Positions 54,384 through 64,000 of a DNA stretch of 64,000 nucleotides are shown in pieces. Position 1 is the first letter of the stretch, and every line of letters begins with the position of its first letter. Below the pieces are notes generated by a model. The model saw only the letters and a program-made list of their open reading frames with translations. It made no database searches and had not been told where the DNA came from. Source of the DNA: Calothrix sp. FI2-JRJ7 (GTDB lineage: Bacteria; Cyanobacteriota; Cyanobacteriia; Cyanobacteriales; Nostocaceae); assembly GCA_019359675.1 (NCBI GenBank), contig JAHHGX010000075.1, positions 62,001 to 126,000 on the forward strand. Reading direction: 5' to 3'. Position numbers and translations under genes: made by a program.

Positions 54384-55868
54384 ATGACTGCTACTATTTC
54401 ATCCCCCCTCCCCAGACTCGATGATATCCGCTTTGGTTTACCAAACATCAGCGGTTGGGAATCCGAAATTCATTTAGTTACAAACCACAATGAGCCTGTA
54501 TTTTTAAATACAAGCAATCTCCGGCTCGAAAATATCAATGCTGGGTTTGCCTGCGCGCTTCACATGCACCAACCCACTATTCCCGCAGGTTTTAACGGTG
54601 AATTAATTAGTAACCTGCAAAATATGTTTGAACACCCTCATAATGGGGACAACCATAATGCAGGTGTTTTCGCTTGGTGTTATAAACGCATTGGTGAGTT
54701 TATTCCAGAATTAATCTCCCAAGGATGTAACCCGCGTATTATGCTCGACTATTCGGGTAATTTACTTTGGGGTTTGCGACAGCAGCACACCGACATTATC
54801 GATACTCTCAAGCGCATTACCTGCGATGTGCAATATCAACCTTACGTGGAATGGTTGGGTACGATGTGGAGTCATGCGGTTATTCCTTCTACCCCCATTC
54901 CTGATATCAAGTTGCATATTCATGCTTGGCAACATTATTTTGCTGCCATATTTGGTTACGATGCTTTAAAGCGGGTAAAAGGATTTTCTCCTCCTGAAAT
55001 GCATTTACCCAACCACCCAGATACTTTATATCAGTATGTAAAAGCATTAAAGGAGTGCGGGTATAAATGGATAATGGTGCAAGAGCATTCAGTCGAACGT
55101 TTGGATGGCGCCAGTTTACATCATGACCAGAAGTATATTCCCAATAAATTAACCGCGCGTAATTCTCAGGGTGAAACTGTTAGTATCACTGCACTAATTA
55201 AAACTCAAGGTTCGGATACAAAACTAGTTGCACAAATGCAACCTTACTTTGAAGCAAAAGGACGTGGTAAGCAGCAAGTCAGTAATACAAACATTCCGTC
55301 TTTAGTAACACAAATAGCTGATGGCGAAAATGGGGGTGTGATGATGAATGAATATCCCCGTGATTTATTCAGAATTTATCACGAAATCCGCGACGCAGGT
55401 AATAACAATGCGGGAACTGTCGCAATTAATGGTACAGAATACCTAGAATTAATCGAAGCATCAGGCGCCGACCCTAATAATTATCCAGAAATTCAAGCTG
55501 TACAGCAACATAAAATATGGCAGCGTGTGAATAGTGTAACACCCGAAACCGTAGCAAATGCCATTCAAGAATTAAAAGCAAATGATAATCAGTTTCATAT
55601 AGATGGCGCCTCGTGGACAAATGATTTAAGTTGGGTTAGGGGATATGAAAATGTCCTAGAACCAATGAATAAACTAAGCGCATTGTTCCATCAAAAATAT
55701 GACAAATTAGTCGAACAAGACGCATCAGTAACACAACGCGAAGATTACCAAAAAGCCTTACTTTATAACTTGCTTGTCCAAACTAGCTGTTTTCGATATT
55801 GGGGACAAGGTACGTGGACAGACTACGCGCGGGAATTGTATCGACGTGGTGAAGAATTGCTAAAATAA
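54384..55868 (+). CDS. Glycoside hydrolase family 57 protein
   Basis: 494 residues. The GH57 signatures are ALHMHQPTIPAG near residue 57, MLDYSGNLLWGLRQ near 120 (catalytic-barrel strand) and FSPPEMHLPNHPDTLYQYV near 205. The family cleaves or transfers alpha-1,4-glucan, so a role in glycogen turnover is likely but unproven. It is single, and a hairpin (55884-55900) separates it from the convergent dehydrogenase. Confidence 0.85.
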   Translation: MTATISSPLPRLDDIRFGLPNISGWESEIHLVTNHNEPVFLNTSNLRLENINAGFACALHMHQPTIPAGFNGELISNLQNMFEHPHNGDNHNAGVFAWCYKRIGEFIPELISQGCNPRIMLDYSGNLLWGLRQQHTDIIDTLKRITCDVQYQPYVEWLGTMWSHAVIPSTPIPDIKLHIHAWQHYFAAIFGYDALKRVKGFSPPEMHLPNHPDTLYQYVKALKECGYKWIMVQEHSVERLDGASLHHDQKYIPNKLTARNSQGETVSITALIKTQGSDTKLVAQMQPYFEAKGRGKQQVSNTNIPSLVTQIADGENGGVMMNEYPRDLFRIYHEIRDAGNNNAGTVAINGTEYLELIEASGADPNNYPEIQAVQQHKIWQRVNSVTPETVANAIQELKANDNQFHIDGASWTNDLSWVRGYENVLEPMNKLSALFHQKYDKLVEQDASVTQREDYQKALLYNLLVQTSCFRYWGQGTWTDYARELYRRGEELLK

Positions 55869-55883
55869 GCCAATACTACGTAA

Positions 55884-55900
55884 GGTGGGCAGTGCCCACC
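55884..55900. terminator. Hairpin between convergent genes
   Basis: GGTGGGC, AGT, GCCCACC: a perfect 7-bp stem just after the GH57 stop. It may end transcription from both sides. Confidence 0.45.
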
Positions 55901-55940
55901 CTACATACACTACAGAAACTACAGATACATAGGAAAGTGT

Positions 55941-57473
55941 TTACATCGGGCGCCCTATTGTAGTTATGTATAATACGGCTTCATCTTGAGGGATACCCAA
56001 AACCTCATTGACTTTATCATCAAAGAATCCGCCAATACCGCTGACACCGATATTAAGACGAACAGCAGCAAGATTTAGTTTTTGCCCTAAGTGTCCTGCA
56101 TCCATATGCAGGTATCGATATACTCTATCTCCATACTGAGATACAGACGCTTTTAAATCCGCTGTATGGAAAATAACAGCGGATGCATCGCGACCAAGGT
56201 CTTGTCCTAAACAGAGAAAGTGTAATTCTCTGCGGAAGTTTTTAAAGCGAATTTGTCGTAATTCTTGCGAAGCGGGTGCGTAATAGTAACATCCTGCTTC
56301 GAGTCCTTCGACTCCAGAGGTCGCAATAAAGGTTTGTATTAAATTCAGGTCGAAGTAATCTGGCGAAATATCTAATTCTTGGTCTATATAATGTTGGGGC
56401 TGGTATGTAAAATCGAGTAATGATTTGAGTTCATCTAATGTTAAATCATCTCCGCTGTATGCCCTAGTGGAACGACGTTTAAGGATTGTTGCTTCGAGTT
56501 TATCAAGTTTATCTCCCCAGTCGATTTGAGTTGTAAGGGTTGAAATTTTTTGACAGAAGGGAAATTTATATTTGTCTTCGATAGATTTATTTTGCTTGAT
56601 TTCGGGTAAATTTAGTTTACCTGTTGTACCTGGTAAAATTTGCGTAGCAGTATGAATGTACTGAATAAGCTCACCGTCAGGGATTTTAGGATATTCTGTT
56701 TCGGTCGCTGATGGTAAAGCTGTACGTCCAGTTGGCAAATTTTGTTTAATATCAAGTAAATCGGCTATCGGAAGGACTGCGGTGGCGCCTTCTTGCTCTG
56801 GGTCAATATAAAGCATATCATTGACGGCTTTATCGACGAAACCACCAATTAGATGGGGTCGGAAGTCACACGTCGCAGCAGATAGCTCGATATTTCCCAA
56901 TAAATGTCCCGTATCAAGAAAAATTCGACGGTATGCTCTGTCTTCATAACGCCAAGCTGAACGGTAAAAAACCGCAGTAATGACGATGGCAAGTTGTGTA
57001 CTTTCCAAAGCAGGATGCCAAAAACAAGCTTCCTGCAATGTTTGCCAAACATTATTTTCCCAAAATTGCAGCAGCGAATGAGTTCGTGACTGGTAGTTAT
57101 ATAAACCAGCAGGTAATAACGGTGTACCCCGTGAAACTATGTATATTTCGGCTGGGTATAAACCACCTGCACTTGGTGCCGAGCGTAAAAATACGGCACT
57201 CCCCATTGATGGCATTCTAGCTGTTAAACCGTAGCTGCAAAACAGCAACCGCGATAAACGGCGCCACCATTTTGTATCAGTGTTATCGTCCGAATCCAAT
57301 GAAGATTCTTGGATATATGGTTTGAGGTCAAAAACCGTACCAATTTTATATTCTTTAAACGGTACAGGTTGTTTCGACCAATCCAAACCCTGGTTTTTGG
57401 ACGCTATAGTATCGGGGTCGTACTTAGTTCGTTCGTGGTAGTGATGAGCAATCGAATGGCGTAGTTCTGGCAT
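55941..57473 (-). CDS. SagB/ThcOx-type dehydrogenase with two nitroreductase-like domains
   Basis: About 511 residues from ATG 57473 (MPELRHSIAHHYHERTKYDP); the frame is open another 18 codons. Two FMN-reductase-like domains follow, about residues 50-260 and 320-510, each with a copy of the AGGLYPAEIYIV or GCYYYAPASQEL type region and the IGGFVDKAVNDML / IGGFFDDKVNEVL block. In azoline-peptide pathways such enzymes oxidise thiazolines or oxazolines, but no cyclodehydratase, precursor peptide or protease gene is adjacent. Two fused domains are common in cyanobacteria; the true substrate is unknown. Confidence 0.8.
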   Translation of the reverse strand: MPELRHSIAHHYHERTKYDPDTIASKNQGLDWSKQPVPFKEYKIGTVFDLKPYIQESSLDSDDNTDTKWWRRLSRLLFCSYGLTARMPSMGSAVFLRSAPSAGGLYPAEIYIVSRGTPLLPAGLYNYQSRTHSLLQFWENNVWQTLQEACFWHPALESTQLAIVITAVFYRSAWRYEDRAYRRIFLDTGHLLGNIELSAATCDFRPHLIGGFVDKAVNDMLYIDPEQEGATAVLPIADLLDIKQNLPTGRTALPSATETEYPKIPDGELIQYIHTATQILPGTTGKLNLPEIKQNKSIEDKYKFPFCQKISTLTTQIDWGDKLDKLEATILKRRSTRAYSGDDLTLDELKSLLDFTYQPQHYIDQELDISPDYFDLNLIQTFIATSGVEGLEAGCYYYAPASQELRQIRFKNFRRELHFLCLGQDLGRDASAVIFHTADLKASVSQYGDRVYRYLHMDAGHLGQKLNLAAVRLNIGVSGIGGFFDDKVNEVLGIPQDEAVLYITTIGRPM

Positions 57474-57591
57474 GTCTCGGTTAAATACGCTTCTCCTTTT
57501 TATCTTGGCATCCCTATGCACCAACATTTCGTTATCGCCAGTACAAAATGAACGAATCTACACAATTTAAATACCACTCATGTTCTTGGCT

Positions 57592-59319
57592 TCACGGTTT
57601 TATTCGGCGTTTCTCTGACTTGAGATACTTGCCAACCAGTCGGCGCCTTCTAATTGGTAGGTAAATAAAAATTCCAGCTAAACTAGAACCTGTTGCGGCA
57701 ATTGTCAAAATTACCCAAAAGTTGATGACACCAGTCTTTAATACTAAACCCGTACAAGAACCCAGTAACGCTGTAAGCACAACCATCACAATACCAATTA
57801 CCTGACTAAATCCTTTTTTAAGATTTGTCGTAAATGTAATTTGATTGCCACCCTGATGGATACCCTGATTGATACCCTGTAGGTGACTTATACCAGCTTT
57901 AGTAATACACCAAAATTCAATCGCTACCATTACAGATAAAAAAGTTCCAAAAATTGGCCCTGCTGCAATCCCCAAAAAGCAACCCACCAAAGACGCGACC
58001 GCAGCCCCAAATACAATATCATCGACAACAACAATACCAGCCCCAATAACCGTCATTAATATAGCAGCAATAACAGCCGCAACTGCCGCACCAGTCCACG
58101 CCATTGCCCCAGAAGTCACTAATAATAATAAAAGTGATGCGTATGGTTGTTTATATTGAATTATTGGTAACGCAGCAGTTTTAATCTTTATTTCAATAGT
58201 TTGAATTTCAACGGCTGAATTTGTATGTAATAGTAATTGGCGATAATATATTTTATCTGCCATTAAATAGCTTGTATCAATTGTCACTTTACATAGAATT
58301 TTCTCACCGTTAAAATGCCGAAGCGTAAAATCAATCCAATCATGACTATGAGGTGTGTGTGGAGCGTCGTTAGTATGAGGCGCCACTTCACACCAAGCGA
58401 CTAATGTCGTTTCTGGATTATTATTAAGAATGGTAATCGTTTGCGTAAGCTTTTCACCAATTTGTCCAGCTGTAAATTCAAGTTCCGTTTTATCAATTTT
58501 TGCAACACATAAGGGCACAATATCGAGTGGTTTTAGTGCCATAAGTGCTGCATTCGCATCTTTAAAGCGGTTTTTGGGTTTTTGTTGAACCATCGTTGAA
58601 AGCCACTCGATAAAGCCCAAACTCAACTGAGGAACTAAATGTTTAAAAGCAATACACCCATCTTCATCAATTAAAGTATGCATCGCAGCTGATTTGGCGC
58701 CTGTTAATAAACAAATTAATGTCGCACCCAAACTATATAAATCTGTAGATTTTGTTAACTGACGGTTGTAAATTTGCTCTGGCGCCATAAAACCTAGCGT
58801 TCCCATCGCAACACTGCTCATCGCCATATCATGACTACCAATACGAGCAAATCCAAAATCAACTAAATAAACATTGATATTATCATCAATTAAAATATTT
58901 TCTGGCTTAATGTCGCGATGAAAAATAGGCGGAATACGGTTTTGTAAATATATAAGGATAGACAGTACAGAAACAGCTATTTGCTTAATTTCATCAAAAG
59001 CAAAACTACGTGGTACAGACAAAGACTGAGCATGTTTGTACTCTTGCACCATACAAAACCCTGATGGAGTTTCAAAAGAGTCGAGATAGCGTGGTATTCC
59101 AGGATGGTTTAACCCTTGTAACACCTGTATTTCACGTTCATATGCCTTAAAACCAGACCAGCTTTGAATGCTAGAGCGTGCGAACTGAAACTCCTTAATA
59201 ACAACTTTCTCATCAGTCTTTATACGTTGCGCTAAGTATGTTACACGACCTCCATTGAGGTTGCAACCGAGTTCGCGTATGACCCGATATCCTTGATTTG
59301 TAAATGGTATCGTACTCAT
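57592..59319 (-). CDS. Ser/Thr protein kinase with a multi-span membrane tail
   Basis: 575 residues. The kinase domain (about 10-270) has Lys42, HRDIKPENIL at 134-143 and DFGFARIG at 154, so it looks active. After an Ig-like beta region (about 275-375) there are several membrane segments (about 382-545; LLLLLVTSGAMAWTGAAVAA and others) rich in Ala, Gly and Ile. The C-terminus is basic (RRRRLVGKYLKSEKRRIKP), so it is probably cytoplasmic. A membrane-embedded sensor kinase is inference. No regulator gene is adjacent. Confidence 0.85.
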   Translation of the reverse strand: MSTIPFTNQGYRVIRELGCNLNGGRVTYLAQRIKTDEKVVIKEFQFARSSIQSWSGFKAYEREIQVLQGLNHPGIPRYLDSFETPSGFCMVQEYKHAQSLSVPRSFAFDEIKQIAVSVLSILIYLQNRIPPIFHRDIKPENILIDDNINVYLVDFGFARIGSHDMAMSSVAMGTLGFMAPEQIYNRQLTKSTDLYSLGATLICLLTGAKSAAMHTLIDEDGCIAFKHLVPQLSLGFIEWLSTMVQQKPKNRFKDANAALMALKPLDIVPLCVAKIDKTELEFTAGQIGEKLTQTITILNNNPETTLVAWCEVAPHTNDAPHTPHSHDWIDFTLRHFNGEKILCKVTIDTSYLMADKIYYRQLLLHTNSAVEIQTIEIKIKTAALPIIQYKQPYASLLLLLVTSGAMAWTGAAVAAVIAAILMTVIGAGIVVVDDIVFGAAVASLVGCFLGIAAGPIFGTFLSVMVAIEFWCITKAGISHLQGINQGIHQGGNQITFTTNLKKGFSQVIGIVMVVLTALLGSCTGLVLKTGVINFWVILTIAATGSSLAGIFIYLPIRRRRLVGKYLKSEKRRIKP

Positions 59320-59358
59320 GAACGAGGGTGAAATGGCTTTAATTAAATGTGTCCATGT

Positions 59359-60261
59359 CTAATCTAACTTAACCCCAGTTTTTGCAGAGCGCCAACGGTT
59401 AAAGCCGTAAATACCAAAAGCAAGAATAAATACATATGGACTATAAGCCATGAGCCAAATAGCTAGTTTCAATAGTCCCATGCTAAATTTACCAACTGAG
59501 TTGGTTGATTTATTCCAAGTTTCTTGGACTTGCAAGCCAAAACCACGTTGCGGATTTTTAGTAGAGACTGCTGCTTCTAAATTTAAGGAAATAGTTGAAT
59601 AGCTAACTTGGTTTTGTAGATTCTTGAGTTGGGCGCCAATTCGCTCAATAGAGTCACGAACATTGCTCAGTTCTTGCGACACACTCAATGTATCGCGTAC
59701 CGAACCTGCTTTATCCATAATTTTTTGAAGATTTGTTTCAGTTCTTCTCAAGTTAACTAACTGTGCTTGAAAATCAACGATTCTATCCCCAACATCTTCT
59801 GCTGTGATGCTACGGTTTTTAACAATTCCCAGTTTAGCTAGTTGAGTAAGGGTATCATCTAACGAAGTTTGTGGAACTCTCAACTGTATTGATGCAGTAG
59901 AACGCGAAAACTCATCTTTTGGTTGATTTTGAGCAAGTTTGATTAAATCACCTTGCTGTTTGTCAATGATTTGCGTCACTTCGTTAATGCTTTTGTCAAT
60001 TGACTCCACAACCAAACTCATAGTTGCTTTTTTAATTAACTGTGATTTTACGGGAGCTGGTGCCTTGGTTATTGATGCCGCTTCATTGGCTGTATCAGCA
60101 GTTGGTGGTATTGTAGCTGCTATTTGATTAAGTGCCGATGAATTTTGTGACATTGACATTGATACTCCACCACCAGCACCAGCACCATCATTAGCAGCGG
60201 CGCAACTACTCAAAATAATTCCACCCAACAGGGTAGCTAAAACCACACTTCCCTTGTTCAT
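59359..60261 (-). CDS. DUF4349 lipoprotein with C-terminal membrane segment
   Basis: 300 residues. The lipobox is LLGGIILSSCAAAND, with Cys about residue 20. A DUF4349 domain follows (KKATMSLVVESIDKSINEVT, IDKQQGDLIKLAQNQPKDEF, VRDTLSVSQELSNVRDSIER) with a coiled coil and then a membrane segment (about 258-282; FSMGLLKLAIWLMAYSPYVF). ATG at 60261 (MNKGS) has GAGG 8 bases upstream; a TTG two codons earlier also opens the frame. Function unknown. Confidence 0.85.
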   Translation of the reverse strand: MNKGSVVLATLLGGIILSSCAAANDGAGAGGGVSMSMSQNSSALNQIAATIPPTADTANEAASITKAPAPVKSQLIKKATMSLVVESIDKSINEVTQIIDKQQGDLIKLAQNQPKDEFSRSTASIQLRVPQTSLDDTLTQLAKLGIVKNRSITAEDVGDRIVDFQAQLVNLRRTETNLQKIMDKAGSVRDTLSVSQELSNVRDSIERIGAQLKNLQNQVSYSTISLNLEAAVSTKNPQRGFGLQVQETWNKSTNSVGKFSMGLLKLAIWLMAYSPYVFILAFGIYGFNRWRSAKTGVKLD

Positions 60262-60473
60262 ACTCAAACCTCACATAAATAACCTTAATGCTAGTATGTG
60301 GCTTTATCTGTCTTGAGATAGTTGCCGTTACGATTTGCGTAACAAAAAGTATGGTGGGCTGTGCCTTACTTACCCACTTTAATAATTGTCACAAGACTTT
60401 TCAATCGACCTGAAAGTCGCTATGTATAATAATTGCAATAAAAAACTCAAATAAAACTACAAATAAATTAAAT

Positions 60474-61241
60474 ATGTCATTATCTTCTTATCCGTCTCCT
60501 GTAAACAAGCTGCTGACTTACGGTGATTGTAGTCAAATCAAGGGTATGCCAGATTATGTAGGGGAACTGGGTTTTACTTCACAGCATGTTCCTGACCTAA
60601 TACGCATGGCTTGTGATGAAGATTTATCTATTGGTGCTGACGAGATACAAGACACAAATGAAAACCTGCAAGCTTGGGCGCCAGTACATGCAGTACGAGT
60701 TTTAGGGCAACTTCACGCGGTAGAAGCTATTGAACCATTAATTAATTTATTTGGCACATTTGAAGAAGATGACCGAATGAGTTTAGAATTACCTGGTGTG
60801 TTGGCCACCATTGGCACTGCTGCAATTGAGCCACTCGAAGCATATATAATAGACTCTTCACACGATGCTTATGAGCGTGCAGACGCAGCATCCGCATTGA
60901 CTCGTATCGCTCAAATTCATCCAGAAGCGCGTTCTAGATGTGTTTCCATTATAAGTAATTTATTAAATAACTTTACTGACAATGACCCAGATTTTAATGC
61001 TTTTTTAGTTGGTGAGCTTGTTGATTTGAAAGCAGTGGAAGCGGCGCCTATTATTGAGAAAGCATTTGCCGCCGAATCTGTTCCAACTTTCTTGGTAGGA
61101 GATTGGAACGAAGTGCAAATAGCACTAGGAATAAAAACACGCTCGGAATCATCCAATCAGTTCCCACTTAAACAAGTAATAGAGTACTACACAAATCAGG
61201 ACTTACCAGAATTTATCGATTCTGATGAGATATCAAATTAA
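60474..61241 (+). CDS. HEAT-repeat protein
   Basis: 255 residues built of helical HEAT/PBS-lyase-type repeats (VHAVRVLGQLHAVEAIEPLI, LPGVLATIGTAAIEPLEAYI, ADAASALTRIAQIHPEARSR, FLVGELVDLKAVEAAPIIEK). Such proteins bind other proteins, for instance phycobilin lyases in their close relatives, but the charged first part and absence of lyase-specific residues point to a general scaffold. The aldo-keto reductase gene follows after 30 bases, so the two are probably cotranscribed. Confidence 0.7.
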   Translation: MSLSSYPSPVNKLLTYGDCSQIKGMPDYVGELGFTSQHVPDLIRMACDEDLSIGADEIQDTNENLQAWAPVHAVRVLGQLHAVEAIEPLINLFGTFEEDDRMSLELPGVLATIGTAAIEPLEAYIIDSSHDAYERADAASALTRIAQIHPEARSRCVSIISNLLNNFTDNDPDFNAFLVGELVDLKAVEAAPIIEKAFAAESVPTFLVGDWNEVQIALGIKTRSESSNQFPLKQVIEYYTNQDLPEFIDSDEISN

Positions 61242-61271
61242 AATCCAGAAAAATCAATCAAAAGAGAAATT

Positions 61272-62144
61272 ATGCAAACGACACAATTAGCAAACACTAG
61301 TATTACCGTAAGTGCAATTGGGTTAGGTGCCATGCCAATGTCAGTATACGAACGTCCGGATGAGTCGCAATCAATAGAAGTTATTCATCGTGCTTTAGAT
61401 TTAGGCATTACTTTTATTGATACTGCTGACTCATATTGCAAAGACGAATCTGATAAACACCATAATGAGCGACTGATTGGTAAAGCATTACAAACTTACA
61501 GTGGTGATACTAGTAATATTGTTGTTGCGACAAAAGGTGGGTTAATGCGTCCGAACCAAAGCTGGACTCGTAACGGCAACCCTGAACATTTGCGTGAAAC
61601 AATTCGCGTTAGTTATGAAGCGTTGGGTGGTAGTAAACCAATTGATATTTGGCAATATCACTCACCCGACCCAGATTATTCGATAGAAGATTCATTAAAA
61701 GCTGCACGGGAAGCAGTTGATGCTGGTATAGTTCGGTTTGTTGGAGTTTCTAATTTTTCCGTTGAACAAATTAAACAAGCGCGCGATGTTGTAGATATTA
61801 TTTCAGTGCAAAATCAATACAGTCCTTGGTATCGTCAACCTGAGTCTGATGGTGTTTTAGAATATTGCCAGCAAGAAAACTTAACTTTTTTACCTTGGAG
61901 TCCATTTGGGGGTCGCAGACGTCATTCAGATTTGCAAGATATTTCTATTATCAGCAAACTCGCCAAACAAAAAGGCGTATCGGTATATGGTATTGTTTTA
62001 GCTTGGTTGCGCTCAAAGTCACCATGTATTTTACCAATACCAGGCGCCAGTAAAGTTTCTAGCATTGAAGACTCGGCACGTGCAGGTGATATTAAATTAT
62101 CAGAAGCCGAAATTCAGCAAATTGATAAAGAAACAGCTTCTTAA
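61272..62144 (+). CDS. Aldo/keto reductase
   Basis: 290 residues, a TIM-barrel NADPH-dependent carbonyl reductase. Catalytic Asp in FIDTADSYCKD, Tyr in that stretch, Lys in VVATKGG and His in WQYHSPDP are all visible, as is the cofactor segment LPIPGASKVSSIEDSARA. The substrate is not known. It is followed by the family A array. Confidence 0.9.
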   Translation: MQTTQLANTSITVSAIGLGAMPMSVYERPDESQSIEVIHRALDLGITFIDTADSYCKDESDKHHNERLIGKALQTYSGDTSNIVVATKGGLMRPNQSWTRNGNPEHLRETIRVSYEALGGSKPIDIWQYHSPDPDYSIEDSLKAAREAVDAGIVRFVGVSNFSVEQIKQARDVVDIISVQNQYSPWYRQPESDGVLEYCQQENLTFLPWSPFGGRRRHSDLQDISIISKLAKQKGVSVYGIVLAWLRSKSPCILPIPGASKVSSIEDSARAGDIKLSEAEIQQIDKETAS

Positions 62145-62153
62145 CTAAAATCC

Positions 62154-62325
62154 TAGAAACCGGGTTTCTTTGTTGAAATTTTGTAATAAAAATGAAGATT
62201 TTGCCTAGAAACCGGGTTTCTTTGTTGAAATTTTGTAATAAAAATGAAGATTTTGCTTAGAAACCGGGTTTCTTTGTTGAAATTTTGTAATAAAAATGAA
62301 GATTTTGCTTAGAAACCGGGTTTCT
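62154..62325. repeat. Family A tandem array, 52-bp units
   Basis: Four AGAAACCGGGTTTCT palindromes start at 62155, 62207, 62259 and 62311, exactly 52 bases apart, joined by three nearly identical copies of TTGTTGAAATTTTGTAATAA and following bases. The spacers are alike, so this is not a CRISPR. It begins 10 bases after the reductase stop. The remaining bases to the RNA-binding gene are AT-rich promoter-like sequence. Confidence 0.9.
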
Positions 62326-62540
62326 TAGAGTACCTTGCCCATAAACAATAAATGTTTACATTAGTTTACAATTAACTTGTCAATTAACTGATAAGATTTA
62401 ATTAAGTACATAAAAACAGTAATTTGTTTTTTTATATTTGTTAATGATGTGGATGAAACCATTGTTGTCAGCAACATCTAAGTAAAACAATAGTGTAATT
62501 ATTTACCTAAATAGCATTGGTTTTACTTGGGAGATATGTC

Positions 62541-62795
62541 ATGTCAGTTTATATTGGTAATCTATCCCATGAAGTGGAAGATAATGATATTAGACAAGTT
62601 TTTTTAAAGTATGGAGTGGTTAAGAGAATTTTAGTATCTACAAACCAGAAAACAGGAGAGAAGAGGGGATTTGCGGTTGTAGAAATGGAAACAGATAGTC
62701 AAGAGATGGCAGCGATTAGTGCGTTAGTAGGTACTGAGTGGATGGGATACACACTCAAAGTAAATAGAGCTAGAACCGTTGCAGATGCAAGGTAA
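62541..62795 (+). CDS. RRM-type RNA-binding protein (Rbp family)
   Basis: 84 residues, one RRM: RNP2 is VYIGNL and RNP1 is RGFAVVEM. Cyanobacterial Rbp proteins are often cold-regulated and bind mRNA. ATG at 62541 with GGGAG 8 bases upstream is preferred over a start 8 codons earlier. It is followed 30 bases later by a PII-like gene on the same strand, which suggests one transcript. Confidence 0.9.
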   Translation: MSVYIGNLSHEVEDNDIRQVFLKYGVVKRILVSTNQKTGEKRGFAVVEMETDSQEMAAISALVGTEWMGYTLKVNRARTVADAR

Positions 62796-62825
62796 GTATT
62801 TAAATTTTATTTTTTGGAGTTGTTT

Positions 62826-63134
62826 ATGTTAGACTTAGTTATTAATCCAGTTCAACCCGCCGTGTTAATCACTATTATTGCGGAAACGGTGTTGAAAGAC
62901 CGTATTGTAAAGCTACTTAAAAATCATGATGTAACTGGGTATACTATTAACCAAGTACAAGGTGAAGGTGGGCACGGAAGACGCTTGTCAGATTTAGCAG
63001 GTTATAATACTAATATTGAAATTAAAACAATCGTATCATTAGAAGAATCTGATACCATTCTTGGGGCACTAAAAGAAGAACGAGGCAACCACGCTTTAAT
63101 TGCCTTCCGACAAAATATAGAAGCATTCTATTAA
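62826..63134 (+). CDS. PII-superfamily small signalling protein
   Basis: 102 residues. It looks like a PII or SbtB-like trimeric fold: VLITIIAETVLKDRIVKLLK, then HDVTGYTINQVQGEGGHGRR (the T-loop region) and ending IAFRQNIEAF. No SbtA bicarbonate transporter gene is adjacent. It lacks the conserved Tyr51/Ser49 T-loop signature of GlnB, so the ligand is open; adenyl nucleotides are a guess. ATG at 62826 has GGAG 8 bases upstream. The close pairing with an RRM protein is unusual. Confidence 0.6.
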   Translation: MLDLVINPVQPAVLITIIAETVLKDRIVKLLKNHDVTGYTINQVQGEGGHGRRLSDLAGYNTNIEIKTIVSLEESDTILGALKEERGNHALIAFRQNIEAFY

Positions 63135-63168
63135 TTAGCCGTTATTGATAAGTTTTATTTCTTATTGC

Positions 63169-63194
63169 TCACTCGTTTATGCGAGTGATTTTTT
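63169..63194 (+). terminator. Rho-independent terminator of the RRM/PII-like transcript
   Basis: TCACTCG, loop TTTATG, CGAGTGA, then TTTTTT. It lies 35 bases after the PII-like stop. The gap 63195-63376 is a promoter-like region for ilvC with no clear repeat. Confidence 0.85.
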
Positions 63195-63361
63195 GCATAA
63201 CTCAGTAATTGTGTTGCGTTTATCACAGGTGCCTCGGGCTTGAGCTTGGGCCTGGGATGGCTTTTAGGAAGAATTTAATATTGCAATAATATAGATTAAT
63301 ATTTTTTGGTGATAGTTATGCGGTAGAATCTAAGGTCTGCAATAAAACAGGTGCTTGCTGA

Positions 63362-64000
<639 letters not shown>

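Noticed and set aside
62154-62325. CRISPR-like tandem array
   Set aside because: The sequences between palindromes are near-identical copies, not unique spacers, and no cas gene is present.

Overview
The window looks like chromosome of a filamentous, probably heterocyst-forming cyanobacterium. Phycobilin synthesis (pcyA), a DevBCA-type exporter set, a COP23-domain protein, a protein ending in the domain Pfam calls Mo-dependent nitrogenase C-terminal, a Sll0314-like TPR protein, DUF3370 and DUF3531 proteins, large multidomain sensor kinases and two eukaryotic-type Ser/Thr kinases all point there. Base composition is AT-rich. The palindrome GGCGCC occurs about 100 times by my reading (a composition-based expectation is only a few), while the usual cyanobacterial palindrome HIP1 (GCGATCGC) was seen once, inside a phoD gene that also looks compositionally foreign. 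I found no rRNA, tRNA, CRISPR array or intact transposase gene.

Layout. 0-2.1 kb: remains of a polymorphic-toxin locus (orphan toxin tip, three tandem immunity-type paralogs of which the third is truncated, a dsRNA-binding-domain remnant). 2.2-5.1 kb: acetyltransferase, then a COP23 protein followed by two exported trypsin-like proteases. 5.4-18.5 kb: a signalling block, with a CheB-CheR-PAS-kinase-receiver giant, a PAS kinase, small coiled-coil proteins (one a repeat-interrupted pseudogene), ftsH, a response regulator with three receivers, and a Ser/Thr kinase with a PsbP-like tail. 18.7-31.2 kb: malic enzyme, creatininase-type amidohydrolase, a monooxygenase/AraC/DUF3291 cassette preceded by a possible structured RNA, mfd, a CNNM/CorC-type membrane protein and a HAD phosphatase. 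31.3-42 kb: devBCA-type operon, pcyA, an orphan CbiO-like ATPase, TPR, DUF3531, Nudix and DUF3370 genes. 42-46.2 kb: a small toxin-antitoxin island (RelE remnant, HigBA, HicBA, SMI1/KNR4-like and GNAT remnants, Uma2 nuclease) around rsmG. 46.3-64 kb: orphan sugar permease, pilin-like and outer-membrane proteins, DUF72, glpK, phoD, GH57 hydrolase, SagB-type dehydrogenase, a second Ser/Thr kinase, DUF4349, HEAT, aldo-keto reductase, an RRM protein with a PII-like protein, and the 5' part of ilvC, which runs off the window.

A theme across the window is the invasion of short palindromic repeats (at least seven families). They sit between genes, supply the stop codons of several genes (glpK, a HAD phosphatase, an ABC ATPase, a CNNM protein), lie in frame inside two genes (mfd twice, the triple-receiver regulator once), split the spacing of the dev operon, and border nearly every gene remnant.
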